Below, piece by piece: positions 32,815 through 40,724 of a DNA stretch of 48,570 bases (positions are counted from its first letter, which is position 1; every line of letters starts with the position of its first letter). The notes under the pieces are model-generated. The model was not told the origin of the DNA. It saw nothing but the letters and a program-made list of their open reading frames with translations, and made no database searches. Position numbers and translations under genes: made by a program. Source of the DNA: an uncultured Mycobacterium sp. (GTDB taxonomy: Bacteria > Actinomycetota > Actinomycetes > Mycobacteriales > Mycobacteriaceae); the NCBI GenBank assembly GCA_900078375.1, contig FLQS01000034.1, forward strand, positions 149,410 to 197,979, read 5' to 3'.

Positions 32815-33575
32815 TGATCCTTCTCAGCGATGACCACGGCGCCGTCCGGGTCTTGACGATGAACCGGCCCGAAGTGCGCAACGCGTTGAGCACCGAGCTG
32901 TTCGAGGCGCTCTACGCCGCACTCGGCGAGGCCGAGGCCGACGACTCGGTCCGCGCCGTGGTGCTCACGGGCACCGATCCGGCGTTCTGCGCGGGTGTCG
33001 ACCTCAAGCAGGCGCAGAGCCTGGGCATGGACTACTTCGGCCGGTTCGACAAGATGAACTGCATGAACGCCATCGTCGAGCTGAGCAAGCCCGTCGTCGG
33101 CGCGGTCAACGGTGCGACGTTCACCGGCGGGCTGGAGATCGCGCTGGCGTGTGACTTCCTGATCGCCTCGGAGCGCGCGGTTTTCGCCGACACCCACGCC
33201 CGCGTCGGGATCCTGCCCGGCGGCGGGATGACGGCGCGGCTGCCGCGACTGGTCGGTTCCGGGATGGCCCGGCGCCTGTCGATGACCGGCGAGGTGGTCG
33301 ACGCTCAACGCGCCGAGCGGATCGGACTGGTCACCGAAGTGGTTGCCCACGAACAGCTTCTGCCCCGGGCGCTCGAACTCGCAACCCAGATCGCCGAGGT
33401 GCCCACACCGACCATGGCGGGCCTCAAGGAGATCTATCGCACCGGAACCGCAGCGGTCACGGGGCCGGCGCTGAAAGCCGAACGCGCGGTGGCTGGTGCG
33501 ACTTCGGTGGACACCGGACAGCTCGCCGCCCGCCAGCGTGAGGTCGCCGAGCGCAACAAGCGCCAGATTCTCTAG
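32814..33575 (+). CDS. Enoyl-CoA hydratase/isomerase (crotonase) family protein coupled to nuo
   Basis: A 253-residue crotonase. The substrate region DPAFCAGVDLKQ and the oxyanion loop NGATFTGGLEIALACDFLIA are conserved, with Glu 108 at the first catalytic position. The second catalytic glutamate of classical hydratases is replaced: the segment reads FADTHARVGILPGGG, with His at about 128. Isomerase, lyase or thioesterase-like chemistry is therefore possible. It overlaps nuoN by 1 nt, so it is expressed with complex I, although no functional tie is obvious. It is followed by a 57-nt repeat. Confidence 0.87.
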   Translation: MILLSDDHGAVRVLTMNRPEVRNALSTELFEALYAALGEAEADDSVRAVVLTGTDPAFCAGVDLKQAQSLGMDYFGRFDKMNCMNAIVELSKPVVGAVNGATFTGGLEIALACDFLIASERAVFADTHARVGILPGGGMTARLPRLVGSGMARRLSMTGEVVDAQRAERIGLVTEVVAHEQLLPRALELATQIAEVPTPTMAGLKEIYRTGTAAVTGPALKAERAVAGATSVDTGQLAARQREVAERNKRQIL

Positions 33576-33600
33576 TGCCCAAAGCAATCACATCCCACGC

Positions 33601-33657
33601 CCAAACCGACATTTGGCCGCGAAAGTGCGAGTGAAGGTCTGCGTTACGTCGATCTCG
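33601..33657 (+). repeat. 57-nt dispersed repeat, copy A
   Basis: The first 32 nt begin CCAAACCGACATTTGGCCGC and end GCGAGT at 33632; then 13 variable nt; then ACGTCGATCTCG (33646-33657). A second copy lies at 39303-39359 in inverse orientation with 31/32 and 12/12 identity in the two blocks and exactly the same 13-nt spacing. CCAAA/TTTGG can form a small hairpin. It lies in the 92-bp space between convergent genes. Confidence 0.8.
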
Positions 33658-33667
33658 GCGCCGCCAA

Positions 33668-34477
33668 CTAAGCCCGGTAGCGCGGCAGGTCGGGCACCTC
33701 GCCCGCCGTGAGCCACGCGCCACCATCGACCACGACGATCGCCCCGGTCACGTAGGACGCGGCGTCGCTAGCCAGGAATAGCACCGCCTGGGCGACCTCG
33801 GTGGTCGTCCCCGCGCGCTGCAGTGGGATGTGCGGCATGGCCGCCAACTCTTCGCCTGCGATCCGAGCGACGCCTTCAGTTCCCGCCATCGCTCCGGGAG
33901 CGACGACATTGACCCGCACACCGTCGGCACCCCATTCGATGGCACACGCCCTGCTCAACGCGTCGACACCCGCTTTCGCCGACACGACATGCGCCTGCAG
34001 TGCCATACCCCGGTATTGGGTTGCGGCACTGATGTTCACAATCGCGCCACCGTGCTGGCGCAACCACGCTTCGTAGGCGGCCTTCGATACGTTGTAGGTG
34101 CCGAGCAGATCGATGTCGACAACTGCTTTGAACCCGTTGGCGCTCAACCCCGAGATCGGGGCCGGGAAGTTTCCGGCGGCGTTGTTGACGACGATGTCGA
34201 GACGCCCGAACTGCTCCAAGACCTTCTCGACGGTGGCGTCGACCTCGTCGGGCCGGCGGACGTCGCACACGCCATAGATCGCGTCGACGCCGTCGCCGCG
34301 CAACTGGGCCACGGCCGCTTCGAGATTGGGTTCTTTTCTGCTGCAGATGGCGACCCGAGCACCGTGGGCGCCCAGCAAGCCGGCGAGCTGGAGACCGAGG
34401 CCGGTCGCACCGCCGGTGACGAGCGCGACCTTCCCGGCCAGCAGATCGGCCCGGAACGGGCTCACGTGGTCGCTCAC
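33668..34477 (-). CDS. SDR oxidoreductase resembling peroxisomal-type 2,4-dienoyl-CoA reductase
   Basis: A 269-residue short-chain dehydrogenase/reductase. The cofactor motif is VTGGATGLGLQL (about 20-31) and NNAAGNFPAP follows (98-107). The usual YxxxK is absent: the segment reads ALQAHVVSAKAGVDALSRAC, with Lys 168 but His in place of Tyr. That pattern, and the C-terminus YVTGAIVVVDGGAWLT, match what I recall of DECR2-type 2,4-dienoyl-CoA reductases, which use NADPH in unsaturated fatty acid oxidation. ATG 34477 is 2 nt from the upstream SDR stop, so the two are one operon. Confidence 0.83.
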   Translation of the reverse strand: MSDHVSPFRADLLAGKVALVTGGATGLGLQLAGLLGAHGARVAICSRKEPNLEAAVAQLRGDGVDAIYGVCDVRRPDEVDATVEKVLEQFGRLDIVVNNAAGNFPAPISGLSANGFKAVVDIDLLGTYNVSKAAYEAWLRQHGGAIVNISAATQYRGMALQAHVVSAKAGVDALSRACAIEWGADGVRVNVVAPGAMAGTEGVARIAGEELAAMPHIPLQRAGTTTEVAQAVLFLASDAASYVTGAIVVVDGGAWLTAGEVPDLPRYRA

Positions 34478-34479
34478 CG

Positions 34480-35367
34480 CTAGCCCAGTGCGGACTTGGT
34501 GTTCGTGAACGGCGCGAAGCTACCGTCGAGCACTTCGAGGTGCCCGATGGTGCGACCCGTGACGACATTGGCATCGACCACCGCCAATTCGACTGCTGCA
34601 CGAGCGAATTCGTCCTCCGGGGACACACTCGCGAACTCATTGCGGTAGTACGACAGGCCCGGCGTGGGAATCGGCCGCGACGGCGCCAGCGCGTTGACCG
34701 CGATGTTGTGCCGTTGCAGATCGTAAGCCGCACACCAGGTCAGGTGCTCCAGCGCCGCCTTCGATCCGCCGTAGCCGGGCAGCACGCCGCCCGCGAAGTT
34801 CTCATATGGTCCGTCCCCCGGCACCCGGGAGGCCACGGACGTCACGTTGATGATCGAGCCGACGCCCGCGGCGAACATGTCCGGGCAGACCAACTGAATC
34901 AGCTCGTAGGAAGCGAACACGCCGATCTCGAAATGCCGGCGATACGCGTTCGGCGGGATGGCCAAGAAGCCGGGCCAGTCGGAGCTGGCCACGCCCGCTG
35001 CGCCCTTGGGTTTCGCCTGTTTCGGTGCGGCATCCGGCTTGGGCGGGCGGCCCGGAGCGGTGAACGCGGCGTTGTTGACCAGGATCGTGACGGGCCCCAG
35101 TGCCGCGCGGGCTTCGGCGACCAGCCGGGGCAGGTCATCGCGCTCGAGCAGGTCGGCGGCGATGGCGACGGCATGCCCGCCCGCGGCTTCGATGGCGGCG
35201 ACGGTCTCGCCGATGGTGCCCGGCAGCCGTTCGTCCCACTGTTGTTCGGTTCTGGCCACCACTGCTACCGCGGCACCTTCGGCGGCCAGTGCCAGCGCGG
35301 TCGCGCGGCCGAGTCCACGGCTGGCCCCGGTGACGATGGTGGTTCGGCCGGCCAGTCGTCCAGTCAT
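34480..35367 (-). CDS. SDR family oxidoreductase with basic Pro-rich insert
   Basis: A 295-residue classical short-chain dehydrogenase: TGASRGLGRATALALAAEGA (from about 13), VNNAAFTAPG (97-106), Ser 177 and GYGGSKAAL (Tyr 199, Lys 203). An insert at about 105-125 (RPPKPDAAPKQAKPKGAA) separates the NNAA strand from the next helix and is unusual; it may be an exposed linker. It lies directly upstream of the dienoyl-CoA-reductase-like gene and 16 nt downstream of a TetR gene, all on the minus strand. Substrate unknown, probably a hydroxyacyl-CoA or lipid alcohol. Confidence 0.83.
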   Translation of the reverse strand: MTGRLAGRTTIVTGASRGLGRATALALAAEGAAVAVVARTEQQWDERLPGTIGETVAAIEAAGGHAVAIAADLLERDDLPRLVAEARAALGPVTILVNNAAFTAPGRPPKPDAAPKQAKPKGAAGVASSDWPGFLAIPPNAYRRHFEIGVFASYELIQLVCPDMFAAGVGSIINVTSVASRVPGDGPYENFAGGVLPGYGGSKAALEHLTWCAAYDLQRHNIAVNALAPSRPIPTPGLSYYRNEFASVSPEDEFARAAVELAVVDANVVTGRTIGHLEVLDGSFAPFTNTKSALG

Positions 35368-35383
35368 CGCATACCTCCTCCGG

Positions 35384-35986
35384 TCAGAGCGCCACGCCGT
35401 GCACCAGGATCGCCGCCGTCTGGTCGACCCAGCTCGCGTCCAGCACGTCCTCGGGGCGCAGTAACAACCGCATCATCGTCGCACCACCGATCAATTCGAT
35501 GAGGCGTTCCGGGTCGACGTCGGCGTGAACTTCGCGGCAGTGCACCGCCTCCACCAGGCGATCCCGCACCGCCGCGAACACGTCGGTGAACCTGGCCATC
35601 ACCCGCGCGTTCAGTTCGGCGTCCGCGCTCATGTCGGCGATCAGGCCGGGCAGCGCGGCACGCACCACGGGGCTGGTGAAGACGTCGCGGGTGGCGGCCA
35701 GCATGGCGCGCACGTCGGCGGCGATATCCCCCGCCGGTGTCGCCAGCGCGGTGGGCGCGGTCGGGAAGGCGGCTTCGTGAACCAGCTCCGCCTTACTGGA
35801 CCAGCGGCGGTACAGGGCGGTCTTCGTCGTGCCCGCCCGCTCGGCGACCGCGGCCAAAGTCAGATTCGGATAACCGATTTCGACAAGCAGCTCCGCGGTA
35901 GCACGCAATATGGCAGCGTCGATACGCGGATCGCGGGGCCGCCCTGGGACCGCGGTCTTGTCAAGCGAAGACGCGTCTGCTTTCAT
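35384..35986 (-). CDS. TetR/AcrR family regulator of the lipid block
   Basis: A 200-residue TetR regulator with a basic N-terminus (PGRPRDPRIDAAILRATAEL) and helix-turn-helix LTLAAVAERAGTTKTALYRR (about 42-61). The start MKADASS at 35986 is preferred; an upstream ATG at 36040 would run into the divergent kinase gene. Only 42 bp separate it from the GTG of that gene, so the operator must lie there (for example around TATCGTAATA at 36001-36010). It heads an operon with the two SDRs and likely controls the divergent kinase operon too. Confidence 0.85.
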   Translation of the reverse strand: MKADASSLDKTAVPGRPRDPRIDAAILRATAELLVEIGYPNLTLAAVAERAGTTKTALYRRWSSKAELVHEAAFPTAPTALATPAGDIAADVRAMLAATRDVFTSPVVRAALPGLIADMSADAELNARVMARFTDVFAAVRDRLVEAVHCREVHADVDPERLIELIGGATMMRLLLRPEDVLDASWVDQTAAILVHGVAL

Positions 35987-36028
35987 AACGCTACCCACCG
36001 TATCGTAATAGGGTTGGAGAGGACAAAG

Positions 36029-37168
36029 GTGACCAACCAACCGACCGTAGAAACCGACCTTGATCGGTTACAGCGTTCTGGTCGTGACATCAGCACCGTT
36101 CCCGCCGTGCTGTCGGAATGGCTGTCCACCGTGATGCCCGGCGGTGTGAAGCCGGAGGTGACCGTCGAGAGCGGCATCGACTCCAACGGCATGTCCTCGG
36201 AGACGATCATCCTGACCGGCCGCTGGGAAGAGAACGGCGAGAAGGTCGAGCAGAAGTGGGTGGCCCGGGTGGCGCCCACCGAGGAAGACGTTCCGGTGTT
36301 CATCACCTATCGGATGGACCATCAGTTCGAGGTCATCCGGCTGGTCGAGGAACTGACCGATGTGCCGGTGCCGAAGGTGCGCTGGATCGATTCGACTGGC
36401 AAGGTCCTCGGCGCCCCCTTCTTCCTGATGGACCATGTCTCGGGCATCGTTCCGCCCGACGTGATGCCGTATACCTTCGGCGGCAACTGGTTTGCCGACG
36501 CACCCGTCGAGCAGCAGCGCGCGCTGCAGGATGCGACGGTCGAGGTGCTGGCCAAGCTGCACTCAATCCCCAACGCGGCCGACACATTCGGCTTCCTCGC
36601 CGATGCGGTACCCGAGGGTGACACCCCACTGCGCCGTCAATTGAACTGGCTCAAGGGCTGGTATGAGTTCGCCGTCCCCGACATCGGCCGTTCACCACTG
36701 GTCGAGACCGCTCTGCAGTGGCTCGAGGACAACTTCCCCACCGACGTCGCAGCAGGGGAGACGGTCCTGGCATGGGGCGACTCGCGGGTCGGCAACGTCC
36801 TTTACGAGGACTTCCGCCCGGTCGCAGTGCTGGACTGGGAGATGGCGACGCTGGGTCCGCGCGAATTGGATGTGGCGTGGATCATCTTCGCGCACATGGT
36901 GTTCCAAGAGCTTTCCGGGCTGGCCGGGATGCCCGGCCTGCCGGATGTGATGCGCGAGGAGGACGTTCGCGCCACGTACGAGAAGCTGACCGGCCTCGAG
37001 CTCGGCGACCTGAGGTGGTTCTACGTGTACTCCGCAGTGATCTGGTGTTGCGTGTTCATGCGCACCGGCGCGCGGCGCGTGCACTTCGGCGAGATCGAGA
37101 AACCTGAAGACGTCGAGTCGACGTTCTACCACGCCGGCCTGCTGCGTCGGCTCATCGAGGAGGCTTAG
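36029..37168 (+). CDS. APH-superfamily phosphotransferase (second acyl-CoA kinase candidate)
   Basis: A 379-residue kinase-fold protein. The nucleotide-binding half has KWVARVAPTEEDVPVF, and FFLMDHVSGIVPPDVMPY follows. The catalytic loop reads LAWGDSRVGNVLYED (Asp 251), with Trp where the classical motif has His, and the metal Asp lies in AVLDWEMATLGPRELD (Asp 269). GTG start with TTGGAGAGGA upstream. Acyl-CoA, lipid and SDR neighbours argue for a lipid or hydroxyacyl substrate rather than an aminoglycoside. It is followed 5 nt later by a protein of unknown function. Confidence 0.85.
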   Translation: MTNQPTVETDLDRLQRSGRDISTVPAVLSEWLSTVMPGGVKPEVTVESGIDSNGMSSETIILTGRWEENGEKVEQKWVARVAPTEEDVPVFITYRMDHQFEVIRLVEELTDVPVPKVRWIDSTGKVLGAPFFLMDHVSGIVPPDVMPYTFGGNWFADAPVEQQRALQDATVEVLAKLHSIPNAADTFGFLADAVPEGDTPLRRQLNWLKGWYEFAVPDIGRSPLVETALQWLEDNFPTDVAAGETVLAWGDSRVGNVLYEDFRPVAVLDWEMATLGPRELDVAWIIFAHMVFQELSGLAGMPGLPDVMREEDVRATYEKLTGLELGDLRWFYVYSAVIWCCVFMRTGARRVHFGEIEKPEDVESTFYHAGLLRRLIEEA

Positions 37169-37173
37169 CCCGA

Positions 37174-38286
37174 ATGCTCGGACCGCTCGACGAATATCCC
37201 GTCCACCAGGCGCCGCTGCCGGTCGCCTGGCCGAACTCTTCTGACCGAAACTTCTACGACCGCAACTATTTCAACGCCCACGACCGCACCGGGGACATCT
37301 TCTTGATCACCGGCATGGGCTACTACCCCAACCTCGGGGTGAAGGACGCCTACGTGCTGGTACGCCGCGGTGACACGCAGACCGCGGTGCATCTGTCCGA
37401 CGCGATCGACCAGGATCGCCTCAACCAGCACGTCAACAGCTACCGCCTCGAGGTCGTCGAGCCGCTGCAGAAGATCAGGATCGTGATGGACGAGACCGAG
37501 GGCATGGCCCTCGACCTCACCTGGGAAGGCCTGTTCCCGGTCGTCCAGGAGCAGCCGCACATCATGCGCCAGGGCAACCGGGTGACGCTGGACGCGCAGC
37601 GTTTCGCCCAATTGGGTTCGTGGACAGGGCATATCGCCATTGACGGCGAGGAAATCACCGTCGACCCGTCGGTCTGGATCGGCAGCCGGGACCGGTCGTG
37701 GGGCATTCGTCCGATCGGCGAGGCCGAGCCTGCGGGCCGGCCTGCCGATCCGCCCTTCGAGGGCATGTGGTGGCTGTACGTGCCGATGGCCTTCGACGAC
37801 TTCGCGATCGTGCTCATCATTCAGGAGGCGCCGGACGGCTTCCGCTCACTCAACGACTGCACCCGGATCTGGCGTGACGGCCGGGTCGAGCAGCTGGGCT
37901 GGCCGCGGGTGAAGATCCATTACCGTTCGGGGACAAGAATTCCCACGGGAGCGACCATCGAGGCCACCGACAGTAAAGGGGCGGTGCTCCGTTTCGACGT
38001 CGAGTCCAAGTTGCCAGTTCCGATCCACGTCGGCGGCGGCTACGGCGGCGACTCGGACTGGATACACGGCGTGTGGAAGGGCGAGAAGTTCGCCGAGCGG
38101 CTCACGTACGACATGAACGACCCAGCGGTCGTCGGGCGTACCGCCTTCGGGGTGATCGACCACGTCGGCCGCGCGGTCTGCCACGACGGCAACTCGTCGG
38201 TCGAAGGCTGGGGCCTGTTCGAGCACGGCGCGCTGGGCCGCCACGACCCGTCCGGCTTCGCCGACTGGTTGACAGTCGCGCCGTAG
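37174..38286 (+). CDS. Conserved protein of unknown function (beta-rich, CrtC/AttH-like appearance)
   Basis: A 370-residue protein without signal peptide or membrane helix. It has many short beta-type segments with aromatic and Asp/Gly turns: NFYDRNYFNAHDRTGDIFLI, ITGMGYYPNLGVKDAYVLV, WTGHIAIDGEEITVDPSVWI and GSRDRSWGIRP. The SRDRSWG motif and the tandem beta domains recall hydroxyneurosporene-synthase/AttH-like lipocalin folds, but I do not recognise a named family with certainty. It sits between an APH-type kinase and an LLM oxidoreductase on the same strand. A role in binding or modifying a lipid is inference. Confidence 0.75.
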   Translation: MLGPLDEYPVHQAPLPVAWPNSSDRNFYDRNYFNAHDRTGDIFLITGMGYYPNLGVKDAYVLVRRGDTQTAVHLSDAIDQDRLNQHVNSYRLEVVEPLQKIRIVMDETEGMALDLTWEGLFPVVQEQPHIMRQGNRVTLDAQRFAQLGSWTGHIAIDGEEITVDPSVWIGSRDRSWGIRPIGEAEPAGRPADPPFEGMWWLYVPMAFDDFAIVLIIQEAPDGFRSLNDCTRIWRDGRVEQLGWPRVKIHYRSGTRIPTGATIEATDSKGAVLRFDVESKLPVPIHVGGGYGGDSDWIHGVWKGEKFAERLTYDMNDPAVVGRTAFGVIDHVGRAVCHDGNSSVEGWGLFEHGALGRHDPSGFADWLTVAP

Positions 38287-38316
38287 CGCTTTCGATCCCG
38301 AAAGGCGTTATACGCC
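38287..38316 (+). other. Two mutually exclusive small hairpins before the LLM gene
   Basis: CGCTTTCG (38287-38294) can pair with CGAAAGGCG (38299-38307, one bulge). GGCGT (38304-38308) can instead pair with ACGCC (38312-38316), which abuts the GTG start at 38317. The two stems share GGCG, so only one can form. The gap is just 30 nt. This may tune translation of the LLM gene, or be chance. Confidence 0.35.
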
Positions 38317-39297
38317 GTGAAAGTCATGACTGCCCTCTATGGGCCGACCGATGCCGTCGACCGCGCGCGTGCGCTGCGTGAGGCCGGCGCCAGCGGTGTC
38401 TTCACATTCGAAGGACCGCACGATGTGTTCGCCCCGCTGACGCTGGCCTCCGGCGTCGGCGGGCTGGACCTGATGACCAACGTGGCGATCGCGTTCCCGC
38501 GCAATCCGATCCAGTTGGCCCACCAGGCCTACGATCACCAGCTGCTTGCGCAGGGCCGGTTCATCCTCGGGCTGGGCACCCAGGTGCGAGCGCAAATCGA
38601 GAAGCACTACGGTGCGGCGTTCGACAAACCGGTCGCGCGGATGAGCGAACTCGTCCGCGCGCTGCGGGCGATCTACAACACCTGGGAGACCGGTGAGCGC
38701 CTGGACTTTCGGGGCGAGTACTACCGCCACACGCTGATGACGCCGATGTTCAACCCCGGTCCGAATCCCTTTGGGCCACCACCGATTTACGTGGGCGCGC
38801 TCGGCCCTCGGCTGACCCGCGCCACCGCGGAGGTGGCCGACGGGCTGCTGGTGATGCCGTTCGGCTCGGCGAAGTTCCTGCGCGAGTCGACGATGCCCGC
38901 GGTGCGTGACGGCCTGGCATCCGCGGGGCGGGACGAGTCGTCGTTCGCGGTGGTGCCCGAGATCATCCTGTCGGCGGGCGAGGATCACGAGGCGACCCGG
39001 CGGCTGCTGTCGTTTTACGGGTCCACCCCGGCCTACCGTCCGGTGCTGGACATCCACGGCTGGGGCGATCTGCAGCCCGAGCTGAATTCGATGTCCAAAC
39101 AAGGCAAATGGCTGGAGATGGCCGGACTGATCAGCGATGAGGTGCTGCACACCATCGCGGCGTGCGGCACACCCAAGCAGATCGCCGCGCATATCCGTGA
39201 GCGAGTCGACGGCGTCGGCGACACCGTCTGCCTCTACCAGCCCGGCCCGATTGCGATCGACACGCTGGCCGAGATCGTCGACGAACTGTCCGACTGA
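38317..39297 (+). CDS. LLM class F420-dependent oxidoreductase
   Basis: A 326-residue luciferase-like TIM-barrel protein. Typical features are ASGVFTFEGPHDVFAPLTLA at the N-terminus, VAIAFPRNPIQLAHQAYD, GRFILGLGTQVRAQIEKHYG and PPPIYVGALGPRLTRATAEV. In mycobacteria such proteins generally use coenzyme F420 for hydride transfer. The GTG start is preceded by GAAAGGCG, part of which may be held in a hairpin. It is the last gene of the kinase operon and is followed by the inverted copy of the 57-nt repeat. Substrate unknown. Confidence 0.87.
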   Translation: MKVMTALYGPTDAVDRARALREAGASGVFTFEGPHDVFAPLTLASGVGGLDLMTNVAIAFPRNPIQLAHQAYDHQLLAQGRFILGLGTQVRAQIEKHYGAAFDKPVARMSELVRALRAIYNTWETGERLDFRGEYYRHTLMTPMFNPGPNPFGPPPIYVGALGPRLTRATAEVADGLLVMPFGSAKFLRESTMPAVRDGLASAGRDESSFAVVPEIILSAGEDHEATRRLLSFYGSTPAYRPVLDIHGWGDLQPELNSMSKQGKWLEMAGLISDEVLHTIAACGTPKQIAAHIRERVDGVGDTVCLYQPGPIAIDTLAEIVDELSD

Positions 39298-39302
39298 CGC
39301 GT

Positions 39303-39359
39303 CGAGATCGACGTTTTGTCGGGCTCTACTCGCACTTTCGCGGCCAAACGTCGGTTTGG
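39303..39359 (-). repeat. 57-nt dispersed repeat, copy B
   Basis: On the minus strand the element starts at 39359 with CCAAACCGACGTTTGGCCGC and ends with ACGTCGATCTCG at 39303. It matches copy A at 33601-33657 with one change in the 32-nt block, none in the 12-nt block and a different 13-nt middle. Here CCAAAC/GTTTGG is a perfect 6-bp hairpin stem. It fills most of the 89-bp gap before the amine oxidase. Confidence 0.8.
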
Positions 39360-39386
39360 ACGAGAGGGACGGGCAACACTGGTGGG

Positions 39387-40724
39387 GTGGGTTATGACGT
39401 TGTGGTCGTCGGCGCAGGCTTCGCAGGCCTGGTGGCGGCACGTGAGCTGGTAAAAGACGGGTTCGACGTCGTGGTGCTGGAGGGCCGCGACCGCGTCGGC
39501 GGACGCTCGAGCACGACGACGCTGGCCGGAGTTCCCGTCGACCTCGGCGGCACCTTCGTCGGCCCCACCCAGGACGAGGTCCTGGCGCTGGCCAAGGAGC
39601 TCGACTGCGCCACCGAACCGACCTACAACCAGGGCGCCAACCTCATCCGCTGGCGCGGCAAGGTGCGGTCCTACCGCGGCACGATCCCCAGGCTGTCGCT
39701 GCTTCAGCTGGTCGATATCGCCCGGATCCAATGGCAGGTCGAGCGGCTCGGCCGCGACGTCGACATCACCAAGCCGTGGGCGGCCCCCAGCGCCAAGAAG
39801 CTCGACGGCACGACGCTGGGCGGCTGGTTGCACGCGGTGGGTGCCAGCGCCTCCTCCCGGGACCTGTTGGCCATCATGGCGCGGGTGACGTGGGGCGCCG
39901 AGCCCGACGACGTGTCGATGCTGCACGCCGTGCGCTACGTCAAGGCCGCCGGCGGTCTGGATCGCATGCTGGACGTGGTTGGCGGCGCCCAGCAGGACCA
40001 CTTCCCCGGCGGTACTCAACAGATCGCCCACAAGATGGCTGCCGAGCTGGGTGACCGGGTCCGGCTCGACTGTGTCGTGTCCCGAATCGAATGGTCCGAC
40101 AACGCGGTGGCGGTGATGTCCTCGGGTGGTGTCGTCGAGGGACGACGCGCGATCCTGGCGATTCCCCCGGCCCACCGCCAGGGCATCGACATCGCCCCTG
40201 CCCCGCCACTCGGCTATCAGCAGCTGGCCCAACGCTGGCCCCAGGGCGCCCTGAGCAAGGCCTACGCCGCCTATTCCCGACCGTTCTGGCGGGACAAGGA
40301 CCTGTCCGGTCAGGCGCTGTCCGACCAGGGGCCGGTCTTCATCACGTTCGACGTCAGCCCCGGCGACGACGGCCCGGGAGTACTGCTCGGCTTCGTCGAC
40401 TCCCGAGGGTTCGATGCGCTCGCCCCCGAGCAGCGCCGCCAAGCCGCGCTGAAAGGATTCGCCGCGTTGTTCGGTCCCGACGCCGAGAACCCGATCGAAT
40501 ACCTCGACCACTGTTGGGGCGCAGAAACTTTCGCACCCGGCGGGCCGACGGCTGCGGTGCCGCCGGGCGCGTGGACGGAGTTCGGCCCGCTACTGCGTCA
40601 GCCGGTCGGTCCGCTGCATTGGGCCGGCACCGAGACCGCCGACGAGTGGACGGGCTTCCTGGACGGCGCGGTTCGTTCCGGGCAGCGCGCGGCGGCCGAA
40701 GTCGGCGCAACCCTCAGGAGCTGA
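39387..40724 (+). CDS. Flavin-containing monoamine oxidase family protein
   Basis: A 445-residue FAD amine oxidase. The N-terminal dinucleotide motif VVVVGAGFAGLVAARELVKD (about 5-24) continues to VLEGRDRVGGRSST, and GGTFVGPTQDEVLALAKELD follows. The C-terminal FAD segment is HWAGTETADEWTGFLDGAVR. The family oxidises primary or polyamines with release of hydrogen peroxide; the substrate cannot be told. GTG start 27 nt after the repeat. Its last 11 bp overlap the convergent hydrolase gene. Confidence 0.88.
   Translation: MGYDVVVVGAGFAGLVAARELVKDGFDVVVLEGRDRVGGRSSTTTLAGVPVDLGGTFVGPTQDEVLALAKELDCATEPTYNQGANLIRWRGKVRSYRGTIPRLSLLQLVDIARIQWQVERLGRDVDITKPWAAPSAKKLDGTTLGGWLHAVGASASSRDLLAIMARVTWGAEPDDVSMLHAVRYVKAAGGLDRMLDVVGGAQQDHFPGGTQQIAHKMAAELGDRVRLDCVVSRIEWSDNAVAVMSSGGVVEGRRAILAIPPAHRQGIDIAPAPPLGYQQLAQRWPQGALSKAYAAYSRPFWRDKDLSGQALSDQGPVFITFDVSPGDDGPGVLLGFVDSRGFDALAPEQRRQAALKGFAALFGPDAENPIEYLDHCWGAETFAPGGPTAAVPPGAWTEFGPLLRQPVGPLHWAGTETADEWTGFLDGAVRSGQRAAAEVGATLRS

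Noticed and set aside
33601..39359. Composite transposon bounded by inverted repeats
   Set aside because: No transposase is present between or beside the repeats, and no target duplication could be seen; a dispersed small element is more likely.
39234..40511. Minus-strand open frame of 425 codons opposite the amine oxidase
   Set aside because: An antisense shadow; the FAD motifs are on the plus strand.
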